Below, piece by piece: positions 63,555-64,000 of a stretch of DNA of 64,000 nucleotides. Every line of letters starts with the position of its first letter. The stretch's first letter is position 1. The position numbers were made by a program, and so were the translations under genes. The notes under the pieces are model-generated. The model was not told where the DNA came from, did not search any database, and saw only the letters and a program-made list of their open reading frames with translations. Origin of the DNA: Megaustenia siamemsis (Eukaryota > Mollusca > Gastropoda > Stylommatophora > Ariophantidae); NCBI GenBank assembly GCA_032433765.1, contig JAVIAB010000049.1, positions 22,535,403 to 22,599,402 on the forward strand, in the 5' to 3' direction.

Positions 63555-64000
63555 TCTCGGAGAGTTGATAGCGATCACTATCATGATGGAGGAGTTGATA
63601 GCGGTCACTATAATGATGGAGGAGTTGATAGCGGTCACTATAATGATGGAGGAGTTGATATTGGCCACTAGAATGATGGAGGAGTTGATGACGGTCACTA
63701 TAATGATGGAGGAGTTGATAGCGGTCACTATAATGATGGAGGAGTTGATAGCGATCACTATAATGATGGAGGAGTTGATAGCGGTCACTATAATGATGGA
63801 GGAGTTGATAGCGGTCACTATAATGATGGAGGAGTTGATAGCGATCACTATAATGATGGAGGAGTTGATAGCGGTCACTATAATGATGGAGGAGTTGATA
63901 GCGGTCACTATAATGATGGAGGAGTTGATAGCGATCACTATAATGATGGAGGAGTTGATAGCGGTCACTATAATGATGGAGGAGTTGATAGCGATCACTA
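63555..64000 (+). repeat. 30-bp minisatellite, runs off the window
   Basis: About 15 units of GAGTTGATAGCGGTCACTAT plus AATGATGGAG. GCGGTC and GCGATC units alternate in a roughly 2:1 pattern, suggesting a 90-bp higher-order unit. It starts about 20 bp after a LINE-S 3' end. Confidence 0.95.

Overview
The window is animal nuclear DNA, most likely from a mollusc (possibly a gastropod, low confidence). It has small phase-matched exons with GT/AG borders in kilobase introns, a mixture of non-LTR retrotransposon fragments, tRNA-headed SINEs and a Tc1/mariner-superfamily transposon, and very heavy tandem repeats. There is no sign of operons, bacterial genes or CRISPR. The species cannot be fixed from the sequence alone.

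One host gene runs along the + strand through almost the whole window. Fourteen internal exons (5658-60997, about 2.1 kb coding, about 699 codons) join without a frame break. They encode part of an LDL-receptor-related (LRP-type) membrane receptor: blades 2-6 of a YWTD beta-propeller, an EGF-like domain, a complete six-bladed YWTD propeller, a second EGF-like domain, and a Ser/Thr-rich probable O-glycosylated stalk. The 5' end (signal peptide, ligand-binding modules, blade 1) and the 3' end (transmembrane segment, tail) lie outside. Coding sequence is about 3% of the window.

The introns hold four layers. (1) Broken non-LTR retrotransposons, named here LINE-P, Q, R, S, U, X (endonuclease/RT type), LINE-H (RNase H bearing) and LINE-J (Cys/His C-terminus); none is intact. 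(2) tRNA-derived SINEs, named SINE-A, A', B, C, plus short dispersed elements N, T and W. (3) A 2.1-kb TIR transposon with a broken DDE transposase at 6744-8861. (4) More than 25 tandem arrays, from dinucleotides to a 61-bp unit, the largest being about 3.0 kb, 2.5 kb, 2.1 kb and 1.6 kb.

Layout: 1-5657 retroelement fragments and arrays; 5658-26100 exons A-G with the transposon; 26101-36953 the exon G-H and H-I introns, with about 5 kb of satellite; 36954-48382 exons I-K with further large arrays; 48383-60997 exons K-N with nested LINE/SINE insertions; 60998-64000 downstream intron.

The most striking pattern is that many arrays begin inside recognisable retroelement sequence (RT C-termini, LINE 3' ends, tRNA-like SINE heads). 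A separate array has duplicated the 5' splice site of exon K about ten times.
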